Below are positions 32,965 through 42,104 of a stretch of 64,000 nucleotides of DNA, piece by piece. A program made the position numbers and the translations under genes. Position 1 is the first letter of the stretch. Each line of letters opens with the position of its first letter. Below the pieces are notes generated by a model. The model worked only from the letters and a program-made list of their open reading frames with translations, had not been told where the DNA came from and did not search any database. The DNA is from Flavobacterium flavigenum (GTDB lineage Bacteria > Bacteroidota > Bacteroidia > Flavobacteriales > Flavobacteriaceae): positions 2,914,001 to 2,978,000 of the forward strand of contig NZ_CP114285.2 in the NCBI RefSeq assembly GCF_027111255.2. Reading direction: 5' to 3'.

Positions 32965-35037
32965 ATGAAAAAATCAATAATTGCATTTTTATTCCTCTTT
33001 ACTAATATCTACACTATGACCGCTCAGGAAGATCCTTATTTATGGCTGGAAGAAGTTGACGGAAAAAAAGCATTGGATTTTGTTGAAAAAGAAAACAAAG
33101 CCACGTTAGACGTTCTTACTAATCAAAGTGAATATCAGGATATCTACACTAAAAGTCTTGCTGTTTTAAACGATACAGATAAGATCGCTTACCCAGGAGT
33201 TTTTGGGGATTATATTTATAATTTTTGGCAAGATAGCGAGCATGTTAGAGGGATTTGGCGCAGAACAACAAAGAAAAGCTACTATACTAAAAATCCTGTA
33301 TGGGAAACGCTTTTAGACATTGATGCTTTGAGCAAACAAGATAATATTAAATGGGTTTATAAGGGTGCGCAAGGTTTGTATCCAAAGTATGACCGCTTCT
33401 TAGTAAGCCTTTCTAATGGAGGTGGTGATGCTGTTGAGGTTAAAGAATTCGATGCAGTTACCAAGAAATTTATTCCAAATGGATTTTCACTTCCAGAATC
33501 TAAAAATAGTGTCAGTTACTTTGATGCAAATACTTTAATTGTCGGAACCGATTTTGGCGAAGGAAGCATGACCTCTTCTGGTTATCCAAGAGTTGTTAAA
33601 TTATGGAAAAGAGGAACCAAATTATCTGAAGCAAAAACAATATTTGAAGGAGATGTTGCCGATGTTTCGGATAATGGATACTTAATTCGGGATGGTGAAA
33701 AGAGTTATCTTTTTATTGGAAAAGGAGAAACATTTTACACCTCAAAATCTTTTGTAATGGTTAACGATAAATTGGTAAAACTGGATATTCCTGATGATGC
33801 TAATTTTAGCGCAATATTAAATAATCAGGCAATAATCAATTTAAAATCAGACTGGACAGTTAATGGTAAGACCTTCAGGCAAGGTTCTGCTATCAGCCTC
33901 AATTTTACTTCATTATTAAAAGGAGAAAAAGACTTGCAGCTTATTTATGAACCGGATGCTTACAGTAGCATTTCGGAAATTTCAAGTACCAAAAACTTTT
34001 TGTTACTGAACATTTTAAACAATGTAAAAAGTGAGCTTTATTCTTATTCTTACACAGATGGTACATGGAAAAGAGCCAAAACCAATGCTCCTGAATATGG
34101 AACAATCGAAATCGTGGCAACTGATGAATTTAGTGATGACTACTATTTTAATTATCAAAACTTCCTCACTCCTACTTCTTTATTTAGTGCTAATGCAAAA
34201 AACAATACAGTTCAAAAGGTAAAATCCCTTTCTGCATATTTTGATGGTAGCAAGTATAAAGTGGAACAATTTAAAATGAAATCGAAAGATGGTGAAATGA
34301 TTCCATATTTTGTGATTGCGGGAAAAAATATTAAATATGACGGAAATAATCCAACTCTACTAAACGCTTATGGTGGATTTGAAGTTTCAGAACAACCTTT
34401 TTATTCTGGCGTTATCGGTCAAGCCTGGTTAGACAAAGGAGGCGTTTTTGTATTAGCAAACATTCGGGGTGGTGGAGAATTTGGACCAAAATGGCATCAG
34501 GCAGGATTGAAAGAAAAAAGGCAAAACATTTACAATGATTTTCATGGAATTGCCGAAGATTTAATTGCAAAAAAAATTACATCCAGTAAACATTTAGGCA
34601 TTATGGGAGGCAGTAATGGTGGATTACTTATGGGAGTTGCCTTTACCCAGCGTCCTGATTTATACAATGCAGTTGTATGTCAGGTTCCGTTGTTAGATAT
34701 GAAACGTTATAACAAATTACTAGCCGGAGCAAGCTGGATGGGTGAATATGGAGACCCTGACACTAGTGATTGGGATTTTATTAAAAAGTATTCACCTTAT
34801 CAAAACGTAAATAAAGACACAAAATATCCCGAAGTATTTTTTATGACTTCTACCAGAGATGATCGTGTTCATCCTGGTCATGCGAGAAAAATGGCTGCTA
34901 AAATGATTGATATGGGTAATAAAATTTACTATTACGAAAATACTGAAGGCGGACATGGCGGCTCTTCAACCAACGAGCAAAGAGCTAAATTTTATGCTTT
35001 ATATTATTCTTATTTATGGAAAAAATTAAAAGTATAA
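32965..35037 (+). CDS. Prolyl oligopeptidase family serine protease (S9), exported
   Basis: A post-proline endopeptidase-like enzyme. A signal peptide (MKKSIIAFLFLFTNIYTMTA) is followed by a beta-propeller domain (about 70-400) and an alpha/beta hydrolase domain with the nucleophile in GIMGGSNGGLLMGVA (Ser550), the Asp in TSTRDDRVHPGHARK and the His in ENTEGGHGGSSTNEQ. The N-terminal EDPYLWLEEVDG matches S9A proteins. 690 aa is full length. It lies after a 175-bp gap, where TATATTTG at 32891-32898 is a possible -7 box, and before a hairpin. Confidence 0.95.
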   Translation: MKKSIIAFLFLFTNIYTMTAQEDPYLWLEEVDGKKALDFVEKENKATLDVLTNQSEYQDIYTKSLAVLNDTDKIAYPGVFGDYIYNFWQDSEHVRGIWRRTTKKSYYTKNPVWETLLDIDALSKQDNIKWVYKGAQGLYPKYDRFLVSLSNGGGDAVEVKEFDAVTKKFIPNGFSLPESKNSVSYFDANTLIVGTDFGEGSMTSSGYPRVVKLWKRGTKLSEAKTIFEGDVADVSDNGYLIRDGEKSYLFIGKGETFYTSKSFVMVNDKLVKLDIPDDANFSAILNNQAIINLKSDWTVNGKTFRQGSAISLNFTSLLKGEKDLQLIYEPDAYSSISEISSTKNFLLLNILNNVKSELYSYSYTDGTWKRAKTNAPEYGTIEIVATDEFSDDYYFNYQNFLTPTSLFSANAKNNTVQKVKSLSAYFDGSKYKVEQFKMKSKDGEMIPYFVIAGKNIKYDGNNPTLLNAYGGFEVSEQPFYSGVIGQAWLDKGGVFVLANIRGGGEFGPKWHQAGLKEKRQNIYNDFHGIAEDLIAKKITSSKHLGIMGGSNGGLLMGVAFTQRPDLYNAVVCQVPLLDMKRYNKLLAGASWMGEYGDPDTSDWDFIKKYSPYQNVNKDTKYPEVFFMTSTRDDRVHPGHARKMAAKMIDMGNKIYYYENTEGGHGGSSTNEQRAKFYALYYSYLWKKLKV

Positions 35038-35063
35038 TCCATATTAACGAATAGAAAACATTT

Positions 35064-35118
35064 ACCGCAGATTGTCAGATTATTTAATTTAAAATCTACT
35101 AATCTGCGGTTTATTATT
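35064..35118 (+). terminator. Terminator-like hairpin
   Basis: ACCGCAGATT (35064-35073) is inverted as AATCTGCGGT (35101-35110), with an inner AGATT/AATCT pairing and a T-rich tail. A long loop makes it weaker than the other terminators here. Confidence 0.6.
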
Positions 35119-35157
35119 TTCTTTTAAAATAATTACATTTACAAAAAAATATAATTT

Positions 35158-36597
35158 ATGGTATTAAGCAGATTTTGGTTGACGATTTTTATTTCTTCAA
35201 TTGTCTTTATTGTGGTGAGTTTATTTACTGCGAATACTTATACGATTGATTCTGTTTTGAATGGAAAGAAAGATGATCCCATTTTGGTTTCTGAAAAATA
35301 CATTGAACAACTTCCTGCTTTCATCAAAGACAGTATTAAAACTGCTCCGGACCATACCATGATTGTAAATCGTGATACGCTAAATGCCGACACGACTTAT
35401 GTTTACAAAAACAAAACTGTAAAAATCTACAGCGGTCTTCAAAAATCAGATGGTTTATTACCAACCTGTAAAAGCACATTGCTTGACTTAATTCTTCCAT
35501 TGATTGCTTATCTGGCTTTCTTCTGCGGATTAATGGAACTCCTAATCGTTTCAGGAGCTTCAGGAAATTTAGCTAAGGTGCTGAGTCCGGTATTTGTAAA
35601 AGTATTTCCGAGTATTCCTAAAAATCACCCTTCGATATCGTATATGACCTTAAACTTTGCTGCAAATTTCTTAGGACTAGATTCCGCAGCAACACCATTC
35701 GGCCTCAAGGCCATGGAAAGTTTACAGGAAATAAACCCCGAAAAAGATAAAGCGAGTGATGCACAAATTATGTTTATGTGCCTTCACGCTTCGGGTTTAA
35801 CTTTGATTGCGACTTCGATAATTGGGTATCGTGCTGCAGCCAACGCCAGCAATCCTGCTGATGTAATGCTGCCTTGTATTATTACATCATTTATCGGAAC
35901 AATCGCTGCTTTCCTTATTGTAGGTGTGAAACAAAAAATCAATTTTAAAAGTGCTTCGCTGCTTATTGGCTTGATGACTTTAATTGCGGCTATTATTGGA
36001 TTATTGATGTATGTGAACCATTTGGATTTAATCGGGAAAAACTATTTCACTTCTAACCTTTCTGGATTAATATTAATTGCAATAATCGCTTTCACTCTGA
36101 TCTTTTCATTTATCCATGAAAAAAAATTCAAAGAAGCCGAAACGACTGTTTTTGACACTTTTGTAATAGGAGCTAATAACGGCGTTAAAACCGGAGTTAC
36201 GATCTTTCCTTACGTTTTAGGGATGTTAGTTGCCATTTCGTTATTCAGAAATAGCGGTTTGTTCGAAATTATCAGTGATGCCATTGGATTTATCTTTTCG
36301 AATATGGGCGTGAGCAAAGAAATCACGAATGCCTTGCCTGTAGCCATGTTGCGCCCTTTCAGCTCTGCAGGATCACGTGGATTTTTAATTGATTCGATGA
36401 ATACTTTTGGCGCCGATTCTTTAACTGCCAGATTGAGCAGTATTTTCCAGTGCAGTGCCGAAAGTACGTTTTATGTAATCGCGGTTTACTTTGGATCGGT
36501 AAATATCAAAAATACACGCTATGCTCTTGGTACAATGCTTTTGGTGGATTTGATTTGTGTCATTACGGCAATTTTTGTGGCAACTTGGTTTTTTTAA
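35158..36597 (+). CDS. Nucleoside recognition (SpmA/SpmB-like) membrane protein
   Basis: An integral membrane protein of 479 aa with an N-terminal helix, an extracytoplasmic loop (about 30-105), then two Gate/nucleoside-recognition blocks: NFAANFLGLDSAATPFGLKA in the first and GANNGVKTGVTIFPYVLGML followed by MLRPFSSAGSRGFLIDSMNT in the second. In spore formers SpmA and SpmB are separate; in Bacteroidota they are fused, as here. Transport or gating function is inferred from the family; the substrate is unknown. It may be cotranscribed with the lipoprotein gene that starts 18 bp later. Confidence 0.9.
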   Translation: MVLSRFWLTIFISSIVFIVVSLFTANTYTIDSVLNGKKDDPILVSEKYIEQLPAFIKDSIKTAPDHTMIVNRDTLNADTTYVYKNKTVKIYSGLQKSDGLLPTCKSTLLDLILPLIAYLAFFCGLMELLIVSGASGNLAKVLSPVFVKVFPSIPKNHPSISYMTLNFAANFLGLDSAATPFGLKAMESLQEINPEKDKASDAQIMFMCLHASGLTLIATSIIGYRAAANASNPADVMLPCIITSFIGTIAAFLIVGVKQKINFKSASLLIGLMTLIAAIIGLLMYVNHLDLIGKNYFTSNLSGLILIAIIAFTLIFSFIHEKKFKEAETTVFDTFVIGANNGVKTGVTIFPYVLGMLVAISLFRNSGLFEIISDAIGFIFSNMGVSKEITNALPVAMLRPFSSAGSRGFLIDSMNTFGADSLTARLSSIFQCSAESTFYVIAVYFGSVNIKNTRYALGTMLLVDLICVITAIFVATWFF

Positions 36598-36615
36598 AAT
36601 TTGACGATTTTAAAT

Positions 36616-37362
36616 ATGAAAATTAAATATCTTTTTATTTTTATCCTTTTAGCAAGCTGTCAAAAAGAACAGAAAAAAAATCTGATTTCAGATGTAAATC
36701 CTTCTGAAACAACAGAAATTCCTTCCATTTCAGATAAAAGAGAAACCGAAGAAAAAACATTACGAACAGATACCATTTTTCTTTCAAATGAAAAAAATGC
36801 CGAATTCACTCATATTCTGGCAAATTTGACAGAACTGAAAGCAGATAAAGACAGTATTTTAACCTCTAAATTCAGGCTTGATTTTTATAAGGATAAAACC
36901 AAAATCGCCTCTTCCAGAATCACAATTACCAATTACGAAAAAGGTGCTGAATGGGGCGGTTCATCCAGTTTAACAAATTTATCAGGAAAAAATTCTTCTT
37001 TTATACAAATCGGTTTTGGGTATCCTGCCTGCGGATATACACATGAAAATTATTTGTACTATCTGAAAAATCACGATTTACAGCTTGTTCATCAATGGCA
37101 GTCAATGTCAGACAGCGGTTGGGGAACGTGGACAGAATTTGTAAGCGAAGCATCAGGAAACGACCCTGAAAGTTTTTATTGCAAAACGGTTTCATTTGAA
37201 CCCGGTGATGATGATAATGAAGATTCCGGAATTGTTAGTTATTCTGATTCTATTTCTTTTTCACTAAAAGGAACGCAATGGAAAAAGAAACTTCTTTCAG
37301 CAAAAGACAAACCTTATTTTGAAAAAAAGATGACCTTCAATGAGTTTCATAATCAACAATAA
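36616..37362 (+). CDS. Putative lipoprotein of unknown function (248 aa)
   Basis: The ATG at 36616 (MKIKYLFIFILLASCQKEQK) gives a clean lipoprotein signal with lipobox LASC and Cys at residue 15; the upstream TTG adds five residues and would weaken the signal. The acidic linker is followed by a beta-rich body (FRLDFYKDKTKIASSRITIT, IQIGFGYPACGYTHENYLYY, HQWQSMSDSGWGTWTEFVSE). No recognised domain. It lies 18 bp after the Spm-like gene, so one transcript is likely. Lipid anchoring is fairly sure; function is unknown. Confidence 0.8.
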   Translation: MKIKYLFIFILLASCQKEQKKNLISDVNPSETTEIPSISDKRETEEKTLRTDTIFLSNEKNAEFTHILANLTELKADKDSILTSKFRLDFYKDKTKIASSRITITNYEKGAEWGGSSSLTNLSGKNSSFIQIGFGYPACGYTHENYLYYLKNHDLQLVHQWQSMSDSGWGTWTEFVSEASGNDPESFYCKTVSFEPGDDDNEDSGIVSYSDSISFSLKGTQWKKKLLSAKDKPYFEKKMTFNEFHNQQ

Positions 37363-37410
37363 AGTTGCTAAACGTATATAATTCAAATTCTTTCTTAGGT
37401 AAATAATTTT

Positions 37411-37418
37411 TAACTTTG
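37411..37418 (+). promoter_or_regulatory. Candidate -7 box for fumarase
   Basis: TAACTTTG is a perfect TAnnTTTG match, 15 bp before the fumarase ATG. No convincing TTTG -33 box lies at the expected distance. Transcription would begin with a very short leader. Confidence 0.45.
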
Positions 37419-37433
37419 CCAAAAACCTAAGAA

Positions 37434-39038
37434 ATGATTGATTTTATATACCAGGATCCTTATCCTATCTTAAAAGATGAGACACAATACCGCAAAATTT
37501 CTTCAGATTTTGTAAAAGTAGAACAATTTGGAGAACGTGAAGTTTTAACCGTTGATCCAAAAGGATTAGAATTATTAGCCGAAGAAGCCTTGACAGATGT
37601 TTCGTTTATGCTGAGAACAACACATTTGCAAAAATTAAAAAACATTCTGGATGATCCGGAAGCGACCGACAATGATCGTTTTGTGGCTTACAATTTACTT
37701 CAAAATGCTTCGGTTGCTGCAGAAGGACAATTACCAAGCTGTCAGGATACCGGAACTGCAATCGTGATGGCCAAAAAAGGTGAAAACATCTTTACCGGTG
37801 TTGACGATGCTGAATGGTTAAGTAAAGGAATTTTCAATACGTACCAAAAACGCAATTTAAGATATTCGCAGATTGTGCCAATTTCGATGTTTGAAGAAAA
37901 GAATTCAGGTTCGAATCTTCCGGCACAAATTGATATTTATGCTAAAAAAGGAACTTCATATGAATTTCTATTCATGGCAAAAGGAGGCGGATCTGCCAAC
38001 AAAACCTATTTATACCAACAAACAAAATCATTATTAAACGATAAATCGCTGGATGCTTTCATTCGTGCAAAAATCAAAGATTTAGGAACTTCAGCCTGCC
38101 CTCCTTATCATTTGGCTTTGGTCATTGGCGGAACTTCTGCGGAAGCAAATCTGGCTACAGTTAAAAAAGCATCTGCAGGTTATTTCGACAATCTCCCTAC
38201 TACAGGAAACATGTCAGGTCAGGCATTCCGTGATTTAGAATGGGAAGAACGTGTTCAGAAAATCTGTCAGGAGAGCGAAATCGGGGCTCAGTTTGGCGGA
38301 AAATATTTTACGCATGATGTTCGTGTCATCCGTTTGCCTCGTCACGCTGCTTCCTGTCCGGTTGGATTAGGGGTTTCGTGTTCTGCTGACCGAAACATCA
38401 AAGGAAAAATCACCAAAGACGGAATCTTCGTTGAACAATTAGAAGTAAATCCTAAACAATTTTTACCGGAAACCGCACCGCATCTGGAAGCTCCGGTTGA
38501 AATTGATTTAGATCAGCCAATGGCAGATATTTTAGCAAAATTATCCCAATATCCAATCAAAACCCGTTTGAAATTAAACGGAACTGTTATTGTAGCCCGT
38601 GATATTGCACATGCAAAAATTAAAGAATTATTGGATGCCGGAAAACCAATGCCGGAATACTTTAAAAATCACCCTGTGTACTACGCCGGACCTGCAAAAA
38701 CTCCTGAAGGAATGGCTTCGGGAAGTTTTGGACCAACAACTGCAGGACGTATGGACGTTTATGTGGATGAATTCCAAAAACATGGCGGAAGTATGATCAT
38801 GCTCGCAAAAGGAAACCGAACCAAACAAGTTACAGATGCCTGCAAAAAATATGGCGGATTCTATTTGGGTTCTATCGGAGGCCCTGCCGCTATTCTGGCT
38901 CAGGACAATATCCTGAAAGTTGAAGTCGTTGATTTTGAAGAATTAGGAATGGAAGCCGTTCGAAAAATTACCGTAAAAGATTTCCCTGCTTTTATCATTA
39001 CAGATGATAAAGGGAATGACTTTTTTGAGAATTTGTAA
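37434..39038 (+). CDS. Fumarate hydratase, class I (iron-sulfur type)
   Basis: Interconverts fumarate and malate in the TCA cycle with a [4Fe-4S] cluster. The N-terminal alpha domain has [20 protein letters not shown] with cluster ligand Cys103, and further Cys ligands lie in [20 protein letters not shown] and [20 protein letters not shown]. The beta domain (about 350-534) has [20 protein letters not shown] and [15 protein letters not shown]. At 534 aa it is the single-chain FumA/FumB type. Monocistronic: preceded by its own -7 box and followed by a long hairpin. Confidence 0.95.
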   Translation: MIDFIYQDPYPILKDETQYRKISSDFVKVEQFGEREVLTVDPKGLELLAEEALTDVSFMLRTTHLQKLKNILDDPEATDNDRFVAYNLLQNASVAAEGQLPSCQDTGTAIVMAKKGENIFTGVDDAEWLSKGIFNTYQKRNLRYSQIVPISMFEEKNSGSNLPAQIDIYAKKGTSYEFLFMAKGGGSANKTYLYQQTKSLLNDKSLDAFIRAKIKDLGTSACPPYHLALVIGGTSAEANLATVKKASAGYFDNLPTTGNMSGQAFRDLEWEERVQKICQESEIGAQFGGKYFTHDVRVIRLPRHAASCPVGLGVSCSADRNIKGKITKDGIFVEQLEVNPKQFLPETAPHLEAPVEIDLDQPMADILAKLSQYPIKTRLKLNGTVIVARDIAHAKIKELLDAGKPMPEYFKNHPVYYAGPAKTPEGMASGSFGPTTAGRMDVYVDEFQKHGGSMIMLAKGNRTKQVTDACKKYGGFYLGSIGGPAAILAQDNILKVEVVDFEELGMEAVRKITVKDFPAFIITDDKGNDFFENL

Positions 39039-39053
39039 CTTTTGAAATAATTT

Positions 39054-39100
39054 AAAATACCGTAAATTCATCTTTTTAATTTTTGAATTTACGGTATTTT
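39054..39100 (+). terminator. Intrinsic terminator
   Basis: Perfect 17-bp stem AAAATACCGTAAATTCA/TGAATTTACGGTATTTT around a 13-nt loop, directly after fumarase. Confidence 0.9.
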
Positions 39101-39113
39101 CATTTTTAGAACT

Positions 39114-39680
39114 ATGAATCAATTACTTACTATATTTAATTCTGTCCTCCCTATTTCAGAAGAAGAACAAAACTTCATGAAACAGCACTTGTTTATTGAA
39201 ACATTGAAAAAAGGAGAAAAATACTGTGAACAGGACAAAGTCTGTAGAAAAATTGGTTTTGTTCTCGAAGGTGTTTTAAGAGTCGTTAAAACAGATTCAG
39301 ACGGAAATGAATTCATCCCCTACTTTACAAGCGAAGGTCATTTTGCAGTAGCAATGGAAAGTTTTACCGATAAAGTTCCTTCTGATGAATCGGTTGAAGC
39401 CTTAACAAACTGCTCTGTGGCGACTATAACCAGTGAGGCTTTTGGCTTATTTGAAAAAGAAGTCACTAATTTCTCAAAAATAGTGCATCAGCTAAAAGAG
39501 AAAGCATTTATCGAAAAATTCAAAATGAAAAGTGAAATGCTGGTCGATGATGCCGAAACCAAATACGCCAAACTCCTAATCAGACAACCTTCCATCATTC
39601 AGCGTGTTCCTCAAAAACAGATTGCATTATTTCTGGGCATAACGCCACATACGTTAAGCAGACTAAGGGCAAAAGTTTGA
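39114..39680 (+). CDS. Crp/Fnr-family transcriptional regulator
   Basis: An N-terminal cyclic-nucleotide-binding-like beta-barrel (KKGEKYCEQDKVCRKIGFVL, GVLRVVKTDSDGNEF, IPYFTSEGHFAVAMESF) is followed by the long dimer helix and a short C-terminal HTH (VPQKQIALFLGITPHTLSRL). At 188 aa it is the compact form common in Bacteroidota. Effector is unknown; the cysteines near residues 39 and 44 are not in an Fnr cluster pattern. It precedes an SDR gene on the same strand, with a TTG-N8-CAA site in the gap, and may control that gene. Confidence 0.9.
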   Translation: MNQLLTIFNSVLPISEEEQNFMKQHLFIETLKKGEKYCEQDKVCRKIGFVLEGVLRVVKTDSDGNEFIPYFTSEGHFAVAMESFTDKVPSDESVEALTNCSVATITSEAFGLFEKEVTNFSKIVHQLKEKAFIEKFKMKSEMLVDDAETKYAKLLIRQPSIIQRVPQKQIALFLGITPHTLSRLRAKV

Positions 39681-39684
39681 TTTC

Positions 39685-39698
39685 TTGCCTTATGTCAA
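39685..39698. promoter_or_regulatory. Candidate Crp/Fnr-type operator
   Basis: TTGCCTTATGTCAA has the half-site spacing of Fnr-like boxes (TTGnn-N4-nnCAA; outer TTG...CAA symmetric), just after the regulator gene and 52 bp before the SDR start. A possible -7 box TACTTTTG lies at 39721-39728. Inferred from pattern and position only. Confidence 0.35.
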
Positions 39699-39749
39699 CT
39701 TTTTTGTTTTTTCTTCACTCTACTTTTGCTCCTGTAAAACAGTAAAGAA

Positions 39750-40490
39750 ATGAGCAAAGTAAAAAATAAGGTAACTGTTGTTACCGGAGCATCAAAAGGA
39801 ATTGGTGCCGAAATTGCATTGGAAATGGCAAAGGAAGGCGCAAAAGTTGTTGTAAATTATTTATCTGATAAAAATGCTGCTGAAGCTTTATCGACAGCCA
39901 TTATTGAAAATGGAGGTACATCCATAACCATTCGGGCAGACGTGACCAAAAGTAAAGATGTCCAAAGATTATTTGAAGAAACCCATAGAAATTTCGGAAA
40001 AGTGGATACCTTGATCAATAATGCAGGTATTTACAAATTTGAACCTTTGGAAATGGTTACCGAAGAAGAATTTCGCCGTCAGTTCGACAGTAATGTTCTG
40101 GGAACAATTTTACCAATTCAGGAAGCTTTGAAATACTTTAATGAAAATGGCGGGAGCATTGTTAATATCAGTTCGGTTGCCAGCATAAAAGCCACTCCCT
40201 TCACGGTATTATATTCTGCCACAAAAAGCGCTGTTGATTCAATTACCAGAACATTATCAAAAGAATTAAGCGGAAAAAAAATCAGGGTCAATTCCATTTT
40301 ACCGGGTCCGACTGAAACGGATGGAAATCGTGTTTTAGGAACCGAAATGGAATCCTATATTGTGGCTAATACTCCATTGGGAAGAATTGGACAGCCAAAA
40401 GACATTTCAAAACTTTCTGTTTTTCTAGCTTCTGATGATGCTTCCTGGATTACAGGACAAAAAATAAGTGTTTCTGGGGGATTTGATTGA
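39750..40490 (+). CDS. SDR-family oxidoreductase (FabG-like)
   Basis: Classical short-chain dehydrogenase of 246 aa: cofactor motif VVTGASKGIGAEIALEMAKE, NNAG at 91-94, catalytic Ser in NISSVASIKA, Tyr156 and Lys160 in VLYSATKSAVDS, and the PGPTETDGN block with a C-terminal WITGQKISVSGGF. NADPH use is suggested by the basic/neutral loop VVNYLSDKNAA. Substrate is unknown; FabG-like catch-all SDRs of this type are common. Its natural terminator downstream has been split by an insertion sequence. Confidence 0.93.
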   Translation: MSKVKNKVTVVTGASKGIGAEIALEMAKEGAKVVVNYLSDKNAAEALSTAIIENGGTSITIRADVTKSKDVQRLFEETHRNFGKVDTLINNAGIYKFEPLEMVTEEEFRRQFDSNVLGTILPIQEALKYFNENGGSIVNISSVASIKATPFTVLYSATKSAVDSITRTLSKELSGKKIRVNSILPGPTETDGNRVLGTEMESYIVANTPLGRIGQPKDISKLSVFLASDDASWITGQKISVSGGFD

Positions 40491-40617
40491 TTTCAAATTT
40501 TTGACTTTCATTTATCTAAGAAATGATTTTTTTAGCATTACAAAAATTGGAATCTAAGGTTTTTAATAATAAAACCGCAATAATAGACTGCACCCAAAAG
40601 TTTAGACAAATTTATAA

Positions 40618-41450
40618 TTAATTTTGATAATGATGAGCTCGATATTGTATCGGGCTCATTTTGTTTAAATTTGACTTGATTCTTTCTCTATTGTAATAGA
40701 TAATATAATTTTCGATATCTTGTTTTAATTGACTTATAGAACTGTACTTTTTAAGGTAAAACAATTCGGATTTTAATATCCCGAAGAAGTTTTCTATAAT
40801 CGCATTATCCAGACAATTCCCTTTTCTGGACATACTCTGTACGATTCCTTTTTTTTCAATAAATGCTGGTATTGTTTCATTTGGTATTGCCAGCCTTGAT
40901 CAGAATGTAAGGTCAAATTAGTATTGTTTGGTATTTTCTTAAATGCTTTTTTTAACATCACGACCACTTGACTAAATACGGGTCGTTCCGCTAGCTCATA
41001 ACTGATAATTTCTTGGTTGAATAAGTCTATAATAGGCGATAAATATAGTTTTTTTCCTGATACATTAAACTCGGTTATGTCGGTTGCCCATTTTTTATTT
41101 GGAGCTTCTGATTTAAAATTGCGTTCCAAAATATTAGGTGCGATTTTGCCCTGTTCCCCTTTATATGATTTATATTTCTTTATTCTAATAATGCTTTTTA
41201 GCCCTAATAGCTTCATCAATCTGAAAACTGTTTTATGATTGATAGTTATCCCTTTATTGTTCAATTCGTCGGTAATTCTTCTATAGCCATAACGACCTTT
41301 GTGCTTGTGATAAATGGATTTTATAAATTCTTTTATGATTTGATACTTATCCACAGATTTGTTTTGTTTTTCATAGTAGTAAAAACTGCTACGTGCCATA
41401 TTAGTACGATTCAAAAGTAAATCTAAATCATATAAATGCCTTAATTCCAT
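40618..41450 (-). pseudogene. IS3-family transposase orfB, frameshifted at an A8 run
   Basis: The DDE transposase subunit. The first 200 codons carry the HTH_21 region (FYYYEKQNKS, HKGRYGYRRITDELNNKGIT) and rve core with Asp in KKWATDITEFNVSG and Asp in LTLHSDQGWQYQ. Frame is lost after HLLKKK at an A8 run (40849-40856); the downstream frame restores MSRKGNCLDNAIIENFFGIL with the catalytic Glu and runs to the end. One added A, or a -1 slip on A-AAA-AAG, rejoins the two halves. So orfB is either broken or dependent on slippage. It starts on the last base of the orfA stop (TAATG). Confidence 0.85.
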
Positions 41451-41977
41451 TATGGCTTGCGCTTTTTGGCTGCTTCTTCGGCTTGAATTAAGGCTTGTAG
41501 CTTTTTTAGCAAATCGTTCTCACAGCGCAGGGCTTCAATTTCCAAGAGAAGTTCTTCTTCCCTGGATAATGGCTTGTCTGATTTGCGTTTTTTACGTTTG
41601 AAATTGCTCATAGATTTGGGCCTGCCTTTGGGTTTTGGTTGTAATGCTTCAACTCCAAAGTTAGCAAAATCTTTTTGCCATTTTAACAGAATAGCTGCAT
41701 CGGCAATATTAAACTTCACCGAGGTCTCGCGTAAGGAAAGTGATTCTTTTTTAATGGCTTTTAGAACCTTTAACTTAAAATCAACCGTATAATTATGATT
41801 CCTTCTAGGTAATAAGCCGTCTTTGCCGTATGCTTTATAAAAAGCTACCCATTTACGGATATTGGACTCGTCCAAACCCTTCAATCTTGAAACATACACG
41901 TTCGAATAATGTTTCTTTAAAACTAATTCTACACATTCTAACTTAAATGCATAATTGAATTTTACTTTTCTGTTCAT
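41450..41977 (-). CDS. IS3-family transposase orfA (helix-turn-helix subunit)
   Basis: The DNA-binding subunit that, with OrfB, makes the transposase. MNRKVKFNYAFKLECVELVL and YVSRLKGLDESNIRKWVAFY give the first HTH; a second HTH is LKAIKKESLSLRETSVKFNI and LLKWQKDF. The C-terminus is a basic region plus leucine-rich coiled coil (LSREEELLLEIEALRCENDL LKKLQ region). The frame ends KRKP-TAA overlapping the ATG of orfB. CCAAAAAGC just before the stop is a possible -1 frameshift site for making an OrfAB fusion. Intact at 175 aa. Confidence 0.93.
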   Translation of the reverse strand: MNRKVKFNYAFKLECVELVLKKHYSNVYVSRLKGLDESNIRKWVAFYKAYGKDGLLPRRNHNYTVDFKLKVLKAIKKESLSLRETSVKFNIADAAILLKWQKDFANFGVEALQPKPKGRPKSMSNFKRKKRKSDKPLSREEELLLEIEALRCENDLLKKLQALIQAEEAAKKRKP

Positions 41978-42104
41978 AAAAAATGCCCCAAATAGTGTCT
42001 AACTTTTTGGGGCATGTTCATAAGTCGGTTTTATTATTAAAGTATAGTGTTATTGAAGTTATCAATAAAATGCTATCAGAGTGAAATAATTTAAAACTTA
42101 TAGC

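Larger units (their letters stand above)
40584..42020 (-). mobile_element. IS3-family (IS150-like) insertion sequence, 1437 bp
   Basis: Left end TAGACTGCACCCAAAAGTTT and right end (inverted) TGAACATGCCCCAAAAAGTT are imperfect terminal inverted repeats that both lead into AGACA. A 3-bp direct repeat TAA flanks it (40581-40583 and 42021-42023), as expected for IS3 elements. It contains orfA and a broken orfB on the minus strand, in the usual overlapping order. Exact ends are inferred from the repeats and the duplication. Confidence 0.85.
40562..42041 (+). terminator. Terminator hairpin split by the insertion sequence
   Basis: TTTAATAATAAAACCG (40562-40577) and CGGTTTTATTATTAAA (42026-42041) are perfect 16-bp inverse arms. 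Removing the element 40584-42020 and one copy of TAA leaves the arms separated by only CAATAAGT, i.e. a stem-loop with T-rich flank 3' of the SDR gene. The original terminator is therefore now divided, with one arm on each side of the IS. Confidence 0.75.
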
